In this document: positions 9,501 through 17,707 of the stretch, in pieces
Numbering within the stretch: position 1 is the stretch's first letter
How the letters are laid out: each line of letters starts with the position of its first letter
Assembly: GCF_000503895.1 (NCBI RefSeq)
Contig: NC_022997.1
Coordinates: 3,351,821-3,415,820, forward strand
Length of the DNA stretch: 64,000 bases
Reading direction: 5' to 3'
Source of the DNA: Hyphomicrobium nitrativorans NL23
GTDB lineage: Bacteria > Pseudomonadota > Alphaproteobacteria > Rhizobiales > Hyphomicrobiaceae
Made by a program: the position numbers and the translations under genes
The notes under the pieces: model-generated
The model's input: the letters and a program-made list of their open reading frames with translations, nothing else
Told to the model about the DNA's origin: nothing
The model's database searches: none

Positions 9501-10862
9501 ATGACCGTGACCCATCCTGCTGCCACGCCCCCCTCCTCCTATCGCCAGTCCATCGACGGATGTCTCTCGGACGCCATCGGATCGCACGGGCTGAGCGACG
9601 CGGATTTCAAACGCTGGCTGGACAAGGCCGCACCGCATCTCGCCGCCCTGCAGGACGATTACGAAACCGGCGCGTTGCCGGTGCTTCGCATCGCGGAGGA
9701 CACTGCCGATCTCGACGCCGCCGAAGCCGCGCTTCGAAAGCTCGTGGAGGGCGCCGAGACCGTCGTGTTCTTCGGCACCGGCGGATCGGGGCTCGGCGGG
9801 CAGACGCTCGCCCAGTTCGGCGGCTGGAACCTGCCGGGCGTCTCCTGCTGCTCGACCAACAGCGTGCACAAGCTCAAGACGCGCTTTTACGACAACCTCG
9901 ATCCGTTGACGCTGGCCGCGGGCCTCAAGCGTCTCGACCTCGATGCCACGCGGTTCGTCGTCACGTCGAAGTCGGGCGGCACGACGGAGACGATCGCGCA
10001 GCTCCTCGTCGCGCTCAACGCGGTGCGCGCGGCCGGCCTCGAAGATCGCATTCCGCAGCTCTTTCTCGGCATCACGGAGCCGGACAAGCCCGGCAAGACG
10101 AATGGGCTGCGCACGTTGCTCGCGAGCCTCCGCGTGCCGATGCTGGATCATCACACCGGGATCGGCGGACGTTTTTCGTGCCTCACCAATGTGGGCCTGA
10201 TCCCGGCGCTCGCGCGCCGGCTCGACGCCCGTAAAATTCGCGAAGGCGCGCGGGAAGTGATCGACGCGCTTCTTGCCGCCAAAACGCCGGACGAATTCGC
10301 GCCGGCCGTCGGCGCCGCTGCCGCCGTGGCGCTCTCGAAGGAGCGGGGTATCCGCACGCTTGTCATGATGCCCTACAACGACCGGCTCGGGCGCTTTTCC
10401 GAGTGGTTCGTGCAGCTCTGGGCCGAAAGCCTCGGCAAGGGCGGCGAAGGCACGAGCCCAATCCCGGCGCTCGGGCCGCTCGATCAGCACAGCCAGCTTC
10501 AGCTCTTCATGGATGGGCCGCGGGAGATCTATGTCACACTCGTGCGCGTCGCGAGCGCGGGTCATGGCGACATGCTGGACCCGGAACTGGCGCGCATTGC
10601 AGGCCAGGACTTTCTCGGCGGCAAGACCATCGGCGACGTCGTGGATGCGCAGGCGCATGCGATCGAAGACGCGCTGGTTCAGGCGGGGCGGCCGGTGCGC
10701 ACTGTCGACCTCGACACGCTCGACGAGCACGCGATTGGCGCGCTCCTCATGCACTTCATGATCGAGACGATCCTGGCCGGACGGCTTCTGGAGCTGGATC
10801 CGTTCGATCAGCCTGCGGTAGAGCTCGCCAAGACGCTCACGCGCGAGCGGCTCGCGCGGTGA
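9501..10862 (+). CDS. pgi: glucose-6-phosphate isomerase
   Basis: Interconverts glucose-6-phosphate and fructose-6-phosphate. Sugar-isomerase motifs are visible: GTGGSGLGGQ, SKSGGTTET for phosphate binding, GGRFS and the EWFVQLWAESLGK catalytic segment. At 453 aa from ATG 9501 it is shorter than the E. coli enzyme but normal for the short alphaproteobacterial type. An in-frame TTG at 9432 would add 23 poorly conserved-looking residues. It is convergent with the response-regulator gene that ends at 10923. Confidence 0.92.
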   Translation: MTVTHPAATPPSSYRQSIDGCLSDAIGSHGLSDADFKRWLDKAAPHLAALQDDYETGALPVLRIAEDTADLDAAEAALRKLVEGAETVVFFGTGGSGLGGQTLAQFGGWNLPGVSCCSTNSVHKLKTRFYDNLDPLTLAAGLKRLDLDATRFVVTSKSGGTTETIAQLLVALNAVRAAGLEDRIPQLFLGITEPDKPGKTNGLRTLLASLRVPMLDHHTGIGGRFSCLTNVGLIPALARRLDARKIREGAREVIDALLAAKTPDEFAPAVGAAAAVALSKERGIRTLVMMPYNDRLGRFSEWFVQLWAESLGKGGEGTSPIPALGPLDQHSQLQLFMDGPREIYVTLVRVASAGHGDMLDPELARIAGQDFLGGKTIGDVVDAQAHAIEDALVQAGRPVRTVDLDTLDEHAIGALLMHFMIETILAGRLLELDPFDQPAVELAKTLTRERLAR

Positions 10863-10922
10863 GCCGCGCCGCGTGCTATCATCCCGGCCAAGTTGAGCGC
10901 AGCGAAACGCAGCGACGGTGCA

Positions 10923-11540
10923 CTACCGGATGCGGCGCTCGACGGAGAGGCGGATGAGGTCGGCCGTGCGCTCCACACCCAGCTTTTCCTTGAGGCGGCT
11001 GCACGAGTTCGCCACCGTCTTGTAGGCGATGCCGAATGTGCTGGCGATCTCGGCCAGGCTCTTGCCCTCACCCAGAAGACGCAGGATCTCGACCTCGCGG
11101 TTCGACAGCTTGTGCAGCGGATCTTCCGTGAAGGCCGCGCTGAAAACGAGTTCGCTCGCCATCGTCCGGTCGAGGTAGCGATCTCCGGACGCGATCTTCT
11201 TGACCGCGGTCACCAGTTCGCCCGCTTCCGCGCTCTTGCTCACGTAGCCCGCCGCACCGGCCTTCAGCGCGCGCATGGCGTAGCTCGGCTCGGAGTGCAT
11301 GGTGAACATGACGATGCGGGACGCGACATTGTCCGCCTTGAGGCGACGCAGCAGCTCCAGGCCGCTCGAACCGTCGAGGTTGATGTCGAGCACGATGACG
11401 TCGGGCAAAACAGAGCGGGATAAGGCCAGCGCATCCTGCGCTGTTGCGGCCTCATGGATCTCTGCGCCCGAGATTGTCGCGAGCAGGCGGCGAATGCCCT
11501 CCCGCACGACGGCATGATCGTCTACGACCAGGATCTTCAT
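10923..11540 (-). CDS. NarL/FixJ-type response regulator (MoxX-like), copy 1
   Basis: 205 aa. Receiver domain with VVDDHAVVREG (acidic pocket), phosphorylated Asp in VIVLDINLDG, and the K of YVSKSAE. The C-terminal LuxR-type HTH reads LSNREVEILRLLGEGKSLAEI. It is closely similar along its whole length to the regulator at 17090-17707, so the two are paralogues flanking the xox genes. It lies 95 nt downstream of the beta-propeller gene on the same strand. No kinase is adjacent; it may share the MoxY-like kinase at 17704-19119. Confidence 0.9.
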   Translation of the reverse strand: MKILVVDDHAVVREGIRRLLATISGAEIHEAATAQDALALSRSVLPDVIVLDINLDGSSGLELLRRLKADNVASRIVMFTMHSEPSYAMRALKAGAAGYVSKSAEAGELVTAVKKIASGDRYLDRTMASELVFSAAFTEDPLHKLSNREVEILRLLGEGKSLAEIASTFGIAYKTVANSCSRLKEKLGVERTADLIRLSVERRIR

Positions 11541-11635
11541 GGAACGGGTCTCCTAATACCCGAATAAAGTAACACGTCTTGTCCGCGACCAATACAGGCG
11601 GATCACAGGGTCAATACCGCCCCGCCTGCGGGTCC

Positions 11636-12607
11636 TCACGGCTTCACGGCGATCCCCCAGGGGAGCCGGCCAACGGGGACCGATTTCACGGGCCTCAGGC
11701 TCGCGATATCGACGATCGTCATGTCGTTGGTCAAGCCGTTCGCCACGAACAGCGTTTTGCCATCGGGGTGGACGGCCATATGCCAGGGGCGCTGACCGAC
11801 AAGGATGTACTGTACGACCTCGTAAGTTGCAGTGTCGACCACGGCCACGCGATTGGCGTGGCTCAAGGCGACGAACGCAAGCTTTCCGTCCTTCGACAGC
11901 TCGATGCCGACCGGCTGGATCAGTTCCGCATTGACGCCCGGGATCTCGAACCCGAACTTGTGAACGGTCTTGTAGCTGAACGCATCGATCACGGCCACGG
12001 TGCCGCCGATCTCCGCGGACACCCACACGGTCTTGCCATCCTTCATGAACTCGGCCTCGCGCGGGCGCGTGTCCACCATGATGTTTTCCAGGACCTCGAA
12101 CGTCTTGGTGTCGATGATGTGCGCCATGCTCGTGGTTTCCGAGGTGGCGACGGTAATGCGGTTGTCGGGCGAAACGGCCATGCCCTCGGGCTCGACGCCC
12201 ACCGGCACCTCGGCGAGAACCTTGCCGCTCTCGCGCTCCATGATGGTGACGAAACCGTCGTCCTCGTTGGCCACGTAGATCAAGCGACCTTCGGGATCGA
12301 TGTCGAGCAACTCGGGATCGGGGCCCGAATCGAGATGGCGCGTCACTTCGAGCGTTTCGGTGTCGATGACTTCGAGGCGGTTGTCGTCGCCGACGCAGAC
12401 GATCACCTCTTTGAAGTCCGGCGTGATGCGGATGCCGCGAGGGCGCATTCCCGTCTCGATGGTCTTGATGATCTCGAAGTCGTCTCCGAGCACCGTCACC
12501 GTGTTGTCGCGCTCGTTGGTCACGAAGATCCGGAGCGCGTGCGCCGGATGCGGGGCGATCATCAGCGAGAGCAGAAACGCGGCGGGTACGGCGGATCTCA
12601 AGAGCAT
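11636..12607 (-). CDS. PQQ-dependent-catabolism-associated beta-propeller protein
   Basis: 323-aa secreted protein with a signal peptide ending around APHPAHA. It is built of YVTN-type propeller repeats (LRIFVTNERDNTVTVL, RLIYVANEDDGFVTIM, TLFVANGLTNDMTIVD). It matches, by recollection, the TIGR03866-type family found next to PQQ dehydrogenases. Role unknown; a periplasmic partner or chaperone of the quinoprotein is an inference from context. It follows the XoxJ-ankyrin gene by 36 nt, so the two form one transcription unit. Confidence 0.88.
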   Translation of the reverse strand: MLLRSAVPAAFLLSLMIAPHPAHALRIFVTNERDNTVTVLGDDFEIIKTIETGMRPRGIRITPDFKEVIVCVGDDNRLEVIDTETLEVTRHLDSGPDPELLDIDPEGRLIYVANEDDGFVTIMERESGKVLAEVPVGVEPEGMAVSPDNRITVATSETTSMAHIIDTKTFEVLENIMVDTRPREAEFMKDGKTVWVSAEIGGTVAVIDAFSYKTVHKFGFEIPGVNAELIQPVGIELSKDGKLAFVALSHANRVAVVDTATYEVVQYILVGQRPWHMAVHPDGKTLFVANGLTNDMTIVDIASLRPVKSVPVGRLPWGIAVKP

Positions 12608-12643
12608 TGGCTGGCCTTCTGTTGCATCGAATCCAAAGTCAGG

Positions 12644-14491
12644 TCAGTTCGGGATCGGCGTCGATGGCCCAGCCGGCGGACCGGATGCGCCGGACGTGCC
12701 GCGCGCAATCATGTTGAGTGCGCCCACGGCCGAATCGAAGCCCGCGCTCTTGGCAATGTCGGTCGCGGTCTGCCCGATCGGAGACTTCACATCGATATCG
12801 GCACCGGCCTTCCCCAGCAGGCCGATGATCGGCGCGTTGTTATGCCCGGCCGCGATCATGATCGCGGAGATGCCGTCCTTCGAAAGCGTATTGACGTTCG
12901 CGCCCTTGTCGATCAGCTCCTGCGCGAGATCGAGCGGCTGCGGGCCTTGCGAGATATGGCCAGAGCGCGTCCGCGCGGCGAGTTGCGTCGCAAGCACCAT
13001 CAAAGGCGTCACTTCCTCGTAGCCCGATGTGGCATCGACGTTGGCGCCGAGATCGATGAGCGCCTTGGCCGCGAAGAACTTGTTGTCACCGATGGCCCAC
13101 GAGAGCGGCGTGATGCCGTCCTTGGTCTTCTTCTCGATGTCCGCGCCGCCCTTCACCAACGCTTCGATGGACGGAACGTGATTGCGGTTGATCGCGTGCA
13201 GAAGCGGGAAGAAACCGTCGTTGTCGGTCGCATTCGGATCGGCGCCAGCATCGATCAATATCTTGATGAGGCTTGGCCTGCGCGAGCTCGCCGCGGCATC
13301 GAGCGGCGTTGCGCCGGTCGCGTGACGCTTATTGACATCGCCACCTTTGGAGATGAGGAAGCTCAAGCGTTCCGCGTCGTTCCCGGTGACCGACGCGAAC
13401 AGCTCGCGATCGATATCTGCGCCATCGGCTAGCCAGCCTTCCAGGCGCTCCTTCGTGACGATCTGATGGGCGGCCGCCTTTTCGGTCGGCATAATCTTCG
13501 GCGCTTCTTTGAGGAAGCGATCCTGCGACACGTTGCGGATGCGGTCGTAATAGGAGCCGTGCGCGGGCAGGTCGCCGTCGGCCGCGCACTTCGCGCACTT
13601 GATCAGCGGCACACCGTATTCCTGCAGGATGGCCGTGATCTCCTTGTGTTTCCGATGAAGCGCCCAATCGAGCATGTATTTCAACATGACCTGATTTTGC
13701 TCCATGCCGATGGCGAGTTCGAACTCCATCGGCACGTGATCTTCCCAAAGGTTCACGGGCTGGATCACGATCGGCTCGTTCTTCATCGTCTTGAGCCAAC
13801 CGGCAAACGGTCCCCACACCGCGGCAACGTCGAGTTCTCCGTCGATCACCTGCTGAACCTGGCGCCACGGCTGGCTTTCGGGCCTCAGGTCCGTATCGTA
13901 GGAGATGATCTGCAAATGCAGGCCGCGCACACCGCGCCGCACGAGCGCCTCGCGGATGCCGGAATGCTGAAAGACGCCGATCTTCAGTTCATTCAGGACG
14001 GGGTCATCAAGATTCTCGATCTTGATATTCCTGTCTTCGCGATGGGCAAAAACGTAGGTCGTGCGATAGAGGGGTTCCGTCGTCAGCAAATCCTGCAGCT
14101 CGATGGGCATATCCATCAGGATATCGCACTCGTCGTTCTGGAACGTTTCGCGGGTCAATCCGCGTTCGTGGTAGGGCCGCCAGAAGAAGCTTGCGTGCGT
14201 GCCGAGATCCTCTGCGAGAAGCTTTGCAATTTTGTTCTGGAAGCCATCCTCCTCACGAGAGGACAACGGCATGTTGCCGGGATCGGCGCAGACGCGCAGC
14301 GGGCTTTTGAGTTTGCGTGTCCGTGCGGCTTGACGGGTCGCGGTGTGCTCGGCTGCCGTCAGGTCGTCGAAGAGCTTGTTCTTCGTGAAGGAGCGCAACT
14401 CGCCCATGGCGGAACTCGCCTCGCGCGCCAGCGACGGGCCGGACCAAGCAAGAAGGGCACTCACAATCAGCGCAACAGGCAGCTTTTTCAC
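12644..14491 (-). CDS. XoxJ-like periplasmic binding protein fused to ankyrin repeats
   Basis: 615 aa. Signal peptide 1-22. Residues about 60-310 form a solute-binding domain with LRVCADPGNMPLSS and DILMDMPI, as in the quinoprotein-dehydrogenase-associated binding proteins (TIGR03871; MxaJ/XoxJ). A CxxC pair lies at LIKCAKCAADGDLPAHG. Residues about 365-592 are ankyrin repeats (for example ATPLDAAASS, DGITPLSWAI, GADIDVKSPIGQTA). The start is GTG 14491 with AGAGGTAGAGC upstream. MxaJ/XoxJ proteins are usually about 280-300 aa, so the ankyrin half is an addition. It lies 222 nt after xoxF, behind a terminator, and has its own AT-rich upstream region. Confidence 0.88.
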   Translation of the reverse strand: MKKLPVALIVSALLAWSGPSLAREASSAMGELRSFTKNKLFDDLTAAEHTATRQAARTRKLKSPLRVCADPGNMPLSSREEDGFQNKIAKLLAEDLGTHASFFWRPYHERGLTRETFQNDECDILMDMPIELQDLLTTEPLYRTTYVFAHREDRNIKIENLDDPVLNELKIGVFQHSGIREALVRRGVRGLHLQIISYDTDLRPESQPWRQVQQVIDGELDVAAVWGPFAGWLKTMKNEPIVIQPVNLWEDHVPMEFELAIGMEQNQVMLKYMLDWALHRKHKEITAILQEYGVPLIKCAKCAADGDLPAHGSYYDRIRNVSQDRFLKEAPKIMPTEKAAAHQIVTKERLEGWLADGADIDRELFASVTGNDAERLSFLISKGGDVNKRHATGATPLDAAASSRRPSLIKILIDAGADPNATDNDGFFPLLHAINRNHVPSIEALVKGGADIEKKTKDGITPLSWAIGDNKFFAAKALIDLGANVDATSGYEEVTPLMVLATQLAARTRSGHISQGPQPLDLAQELIDKGANVNTLSKDGISAIMIAAGHNNAPIIGLLGKAGADIDVKSPIGQTATDIAKSAGFDSAVGALNMIARGTSGASGPPAGPSTPIPN

Positions 14492-14668
14492 GCTCTACCT
14501 CTAAACGTTATAATGTTGCTTACTTATCCCTCGTGCATTGCCGAGGCAAGCCCGGATCACGTCTCGGGCGTTCACAGTTTCGCGCGCAAATCCATGGCGA
14601 TAGATCGGGGATCCATATCCCTAAGGGCTGTACCCGACGCGTGCGCGGCATAGGCTGAAAGCAGAAGA

Positions 14669-14694
14669 GCGCCCGGTGCAAAAACACCGGGCGC
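14669..14694 (-). terminator. rho-independent terminator after xoxF
   Basis: Perfect 10-bp stem GCGCCCGGTG/CACCGGGCGC around a 6-nt T-rich loop on the minus strand, followed by TCTTCTGCTTT. It lies 20 nt past the xoxF stop codon and separates xoxF from the XoxJ-ankyrin/propeller unit, so abundant xoxF message would end here. Confidence 0.75.
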
Positions 14695-14713
14695 CCCTTT
14701 CTTCTTCGACTGA

Positions 14714-16624
14714 TTAGTCGGCGATGCGGAAGGTGTAGACCTCACCGCCCTGCGGGATCTTGTCGAGGCCGGTGGCCTTAGCCATGGCCGTCGCACCGAT
14801 CGCACCGAACTTGTCGTTCATGTCGAGGCCAGCCGTCACCGGAAGACCGATCCAGCCGCCGAGACCAGAGAAGATGGTCACGTACTGCTTGCCCTGGATC
14901 TTGTAGGTGATCGGGTTGCCGATGATGCCCGAGCCAAGCTTGCGGCTCCACAGCACCTTGCCGTTGTCACGATCGACAGCGCGGAAATGACCGCTCTTCG
15001 AACCGTAGAACATCAGACCACCGTCGGTGACCATCGTGCCCGACCAGTTCGGATAAGGATCGGGGATTTCCCAAACCGTCTCACCCGTGACAACGTCGAA
15101 CTTCTTGATCTTGCCGGTGATGCCAGGCTTCTCGGGATACATGTACACGTTGGCGAACACGTAGACCGTGCCCTGCTGCGTGTGCGTGCGCTCCTGAGGC
15201 TCGTCCTCCATGCACCAGTTGTTGGTGGGGCAGTAGAACTGTGCCGGGTTCTTCGGATCGACCGAGCAGGGCTGCTGGTCCTTGCCGCCCATGGCGGAGG
15301 GGCAGACTGCAACGTTGCGGCCAACTTCGAACGGCGAGTGCTCGTAGACCTTGATCGGACGACCCGTTTCGAGGTCGATCTTTTCGGCCCAGTTCACGGT
15401 CACGAAGGGGTGAGCGCGGAGCAGCGAACCGTCGACGCGGTCGTGCACGTAGGCGTGGCCGTTACGATCGAAGTGCACGAGAGCCTTGTGCTTCTTGCCG
15501 TCGACCTCAAGGTCGTCGACGAGAATGTTCTCGTTCACGCCGTCATAGTCCCACTGGTCGAACGGCGTCATCTGGTAAGCCCAGACGACCTCGCCGGTGT
15601 CCACCTTGCGGGCGAACGTGGTCATCGACCACTTGTTGTCCCACTCGCCGGTGTTGCACTCGTCGTGGGTCTTGGCGCCGCAGCGATACGACGGAGACCA
15701 GTGGCCGGGGTTGCCGGTCGACCAGTAGACGATCTTGAGCTCGGGATCGTAGCTGCCCCATGCCCAGTACGCGCCGCCGCCGATCTGCCACTCGCCTTCC
15801 GTATGCTCGCCAATCGGACCCGGATACGACGTGATGCCGATGTCCTTGCCGTAGCTGCCGAAGTGCGGGTTGGCCTTGTTGGAGTCGGGCGTCAGGCAGA
15901 CGTCCTTGTCCGAGCCGGTCGCATGGCAGGTCCAGACGGTTTTGCCCGTCTCGATGTCATAAGCCGTCAGACGGCCGCGCGCCGCGAACTCGTCGCCGCC
16001 GAAGCCGGCGATCACGAGGTTTTCGGCAACGAGGGTCGGGCCGGTGAGGGTCTCACCCTTTTCCGGGTAAGCGTGCTTCACGACCCACTTCTCAGCGCCT
16101 GTCGAGGCGTCGAGCGCGATCACGAAGCCGTCGAGCGTGTGGTAGATCACCTTGCCGGCGGCGTAGTTCACACCGCGATGGATGGTGTCGCAGCAGGCGC
16201 GCGGCACGGCCGATTCGTCACGATCCGTTTTCTTGACGTAGTGCCAAACCTGCACGGGGTTATCCGGATCGGAGAGATCCAGAGCCTGCAGGATGTTACA
16301 CTGCGCCATGTTCGGACAGCCCGACGAGAAGTACATCATCGGCTTGCCGTTATGCTCGACGACCACAGGCTGGCCTTCCTGGCCGCGAAGCGCGCCCATG
16401 GACTGCGACCAGATGTGGTTGAGCTTGCTCACGTTGTCCTTGTTGATGTCGGACAGCGTAGAGTGACGCGTCAGCTTGTTGTCGCGGCCGGGCGCCGGCC
16501 ACAGATTTTCGTTTTTGGCTCTCTCTTCGATCTCGGCATTGGCGAACGCGGGCGTGCCCACGCTGCTCATCCCGAGAAGAAGTGCGGCTACGCCGCCCGC
16601 CACAAAGGCTAACCTCTGTCTCAT
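14714..16624 (-). CDS. xoxF: XoxF-type lanthanide-dependent PQQ methanol/alcohol dehydrogenase
   Basis: 636-aa periplasmic quinoprotein with eight-bladed propeller repeats. ATG 16624 follows GGAGAGGAAACC; signal peptide ends near GTPAFA. Key residues: vicinal disulfide RACCD (144-145), metal-site Glu in GGDEF (212), Asn in STGNP (305), catalytic Asp in QWDYDG (359), and the extra Asp two residues on (361) that marks lanthanide-using XoxF rather than MxaF. Arg in HFDRNG is kept. It has 12 cysteines: the canonical four plus pairs at 103/109, 233/243, 315/323 and 453/465. The 315/323 pair sits in an insertion of roughly 10-12 residues. Clade uncertain; it looks unlike the common XoxF5. No cytochrome gene is adjacent. 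Confidence 0.92.
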   Translation of the reverse strand: MRQRLAFVAGGVAALLLGMSSVGTPAFANAEIEERAKNENLWPAPGRDNKLTRHSTLSDINKDNVSKLNHIWSQSMGALRGQEGQPVVVEHNGKPMMYFSSGCPNMAQCNILQALDLSDPDNPVQVWHYVKKTDRDESAVPRACCDTIHRGVNYAAGKVIYHTLDGFVIALDASTGAEKWVVKHAYPEKGETLTGPTLVAENLVIAGFGGDEFAARGRLTAYDIETGKTVWTCHATGSDKDVCLTPDSNKANPHFGSYGKDIGITSYPGPIGEHTEGEWQIGGGAYWAWGSYDPELKIVYWSTGNPGHWSPSYRCGAKTHDECNTGEWDNKWSMTTFARKVDTGEVVWAYQMTPFDQWDYDGVNENILVDDLEVDGKKHKALVHFDRNGHAYVHDRVDGSLLRAHPFVTVNWAEKIDLETGRPIKVYEHSPFEVGRNVAVCPSAMGGKDQQPCSVDPKNPAQFYCPTNNWCMEDEPQERTHTQQGTVYVFANVYMYPEKPGITGKIKKFDVVTGETVWEIPDPYPNWSGTMVTDGGLMFYGSKSGHFRAVDRDNGKVLWSRKLGSGIIGNPITYKIQGKQYVTIFSGLGGWIGLPVTAGLDMNDKFGAIGATAMAKATGLDKIPQGGEVYTFRIAD

Positions 16625-17089
16625 ATGGTTTCCTCTCCTAGTTCCAGGCAGATTCCCGGTGCCCATCAAAGGCGATGTGCCCACCTAGAAACCCACACTC
16701 ACCTCGCGTTCGGGCATGTGCTCGAAAACGAGATCCCGCGTTGCGCAAAACCGCATCGACAGCCTTTTTGGCCGCGACCGCTTTGCACATTCAAAAATCC
16801 CAGTGTTGTTTGCTGACCTCCGCAAAGGGCAGGTATCTATTGGCTTGCCGAAAAAAGCTGGACGCCGGGAAAACCCAAGGAGGAGAGCGGTTATCTCGGC
16901 GCCCCAGCCGTTCTGCAAGCAGTGGGACCTTAGGCAAGAGCAATGACTTGCACTATGGGACTACCTCCCGATGTCGATTGCCAACTTTCCCGATCACACA
17001 GTCGTGATCGCGTCCCGGATTGACGGGAATAACGCCTGGGATTTCAACGGCGGAGGATTGGAAAAGCGAGACGAAAGTCGTAAGGGCGC
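16625..17089. promoter_or_regulatory. 465-nt upstream region of xoxF with a dyad at 16991-17010
   Basis: This gap separates xoxF from the response-regulator gene upstream of it on the same strand and should hold the xoxF promoter and leader. I see no gene in it. A dyad with perfect 7-bp arms, CGATCAC-6 nt-GTGATCG, lies at 16991-17010, about 370 nt before the xoxF start. No T-run follows on the minus strand, so it is more like an operator than a terminator. I could not assign -35/-10 boxes with confidence. Confidence 0.45.
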
Positions 17090-17707
17090 TTAATTGCGCC
17101 GGTTCTCGATGGAAAACCGAATAAGGTCCGAGGTCCGGGGCAAATCGAGCTTTTCCTTAATGCGCCCGCACGAGTTGGCAACAGTCTTGTAGGCAATGCC
17201 AATGGCGTCCGCGATGCCTTGCAAGCTTTTGCCCTCGCCCAGCATCCGCAAGATCTCGATCTCGCGGTTGGTGAGCTTGCGCAGAGGATCTTCGGCGCGG
17301 ACGGAGCTCATGACCAGCTCCCCCGCAATCGTGCTGTCGAGATAGCGCTCGCCCTCCGCCACGCGCAAAACGCCCGTGGTCAGCTCCGAGGCGTCCGCGC
17401 TCTTGCACACGTATCCATAGGCACCGGCCTTGAGTGCGCGGTTCGCATAAATCGGCTCGGCATGCATCGAGAACATCAACACGCGCACGTTCGGGCTCTC
17501 GATGCGCAGACGCCGCAGGAGTTCGAGGCCGCTCGCGCCCTCCAGATTGATGTCGAGCACGAGCACATCGGGCGCTTCCTTGCGGGCCAGATTCAACGCC
17601 TCGTGCGCCGTCGCAGCTTCGAGCACGACCGCATTCGGAATCGCCGACAGCAAACGACGCACCCCCTCACGAACGACGGCATGGTCGTCGACGACGAGAA
17701 TTTTCAT
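17090..17707 (-). CDS. NarL/FixJ-type response regulator (MoxX-like), copy 2
   Basis: 205 aa, same length and layout as the regulator at 10923-11540: VVDDHAVVREG, phospho-acceptor Asp in VLVLDINLEG, Lys in YVCKSAD, and HTH LTNREIEILRMLGEGKSLQGI. Its start overlaps the histidine kinase stop by 4 nt (ATGA), so it is the cognate partner. NarL-type regulators paired with HisKA_3 kinases control methanol oxidation in Paracoccus (MoxXY); a similar role for xoxF, whose gene is next downstream, is inferred. Confidence 0.92.
   Translation of the reverse strand: MKILVVDDHAVVREGVRRLLSAIPNAVVLEAATAHEALNLARKEAPDVLVLDINLEGASGLELLRRLRIESPNVRVLMFSMHAEPIYANRALKAGAYGYVCKSADASELTTGVLRVAEGERYLDSTIAGELVMSSVRAEDPLRKLTNREIEILRMLGEGKSLQGIADAIGIAYKTVANSCGRIKEKLDLPRTSDLIRFSIENRRN

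Noticed and set aside
7998-10754. 918-codon open frame on the minus strand
   Set aside because: It lies opposite the second M16 peptidase and pgi, both with clear motifs; its own translation is Arg/His-rich with no domain. A high-GC shadow frame.
11579-13432. 617-codon plus-strand frame
   Set aside because: Antisense to the propeller and XoxJ-ankyrin genes, both with signal peptides and family motifs.
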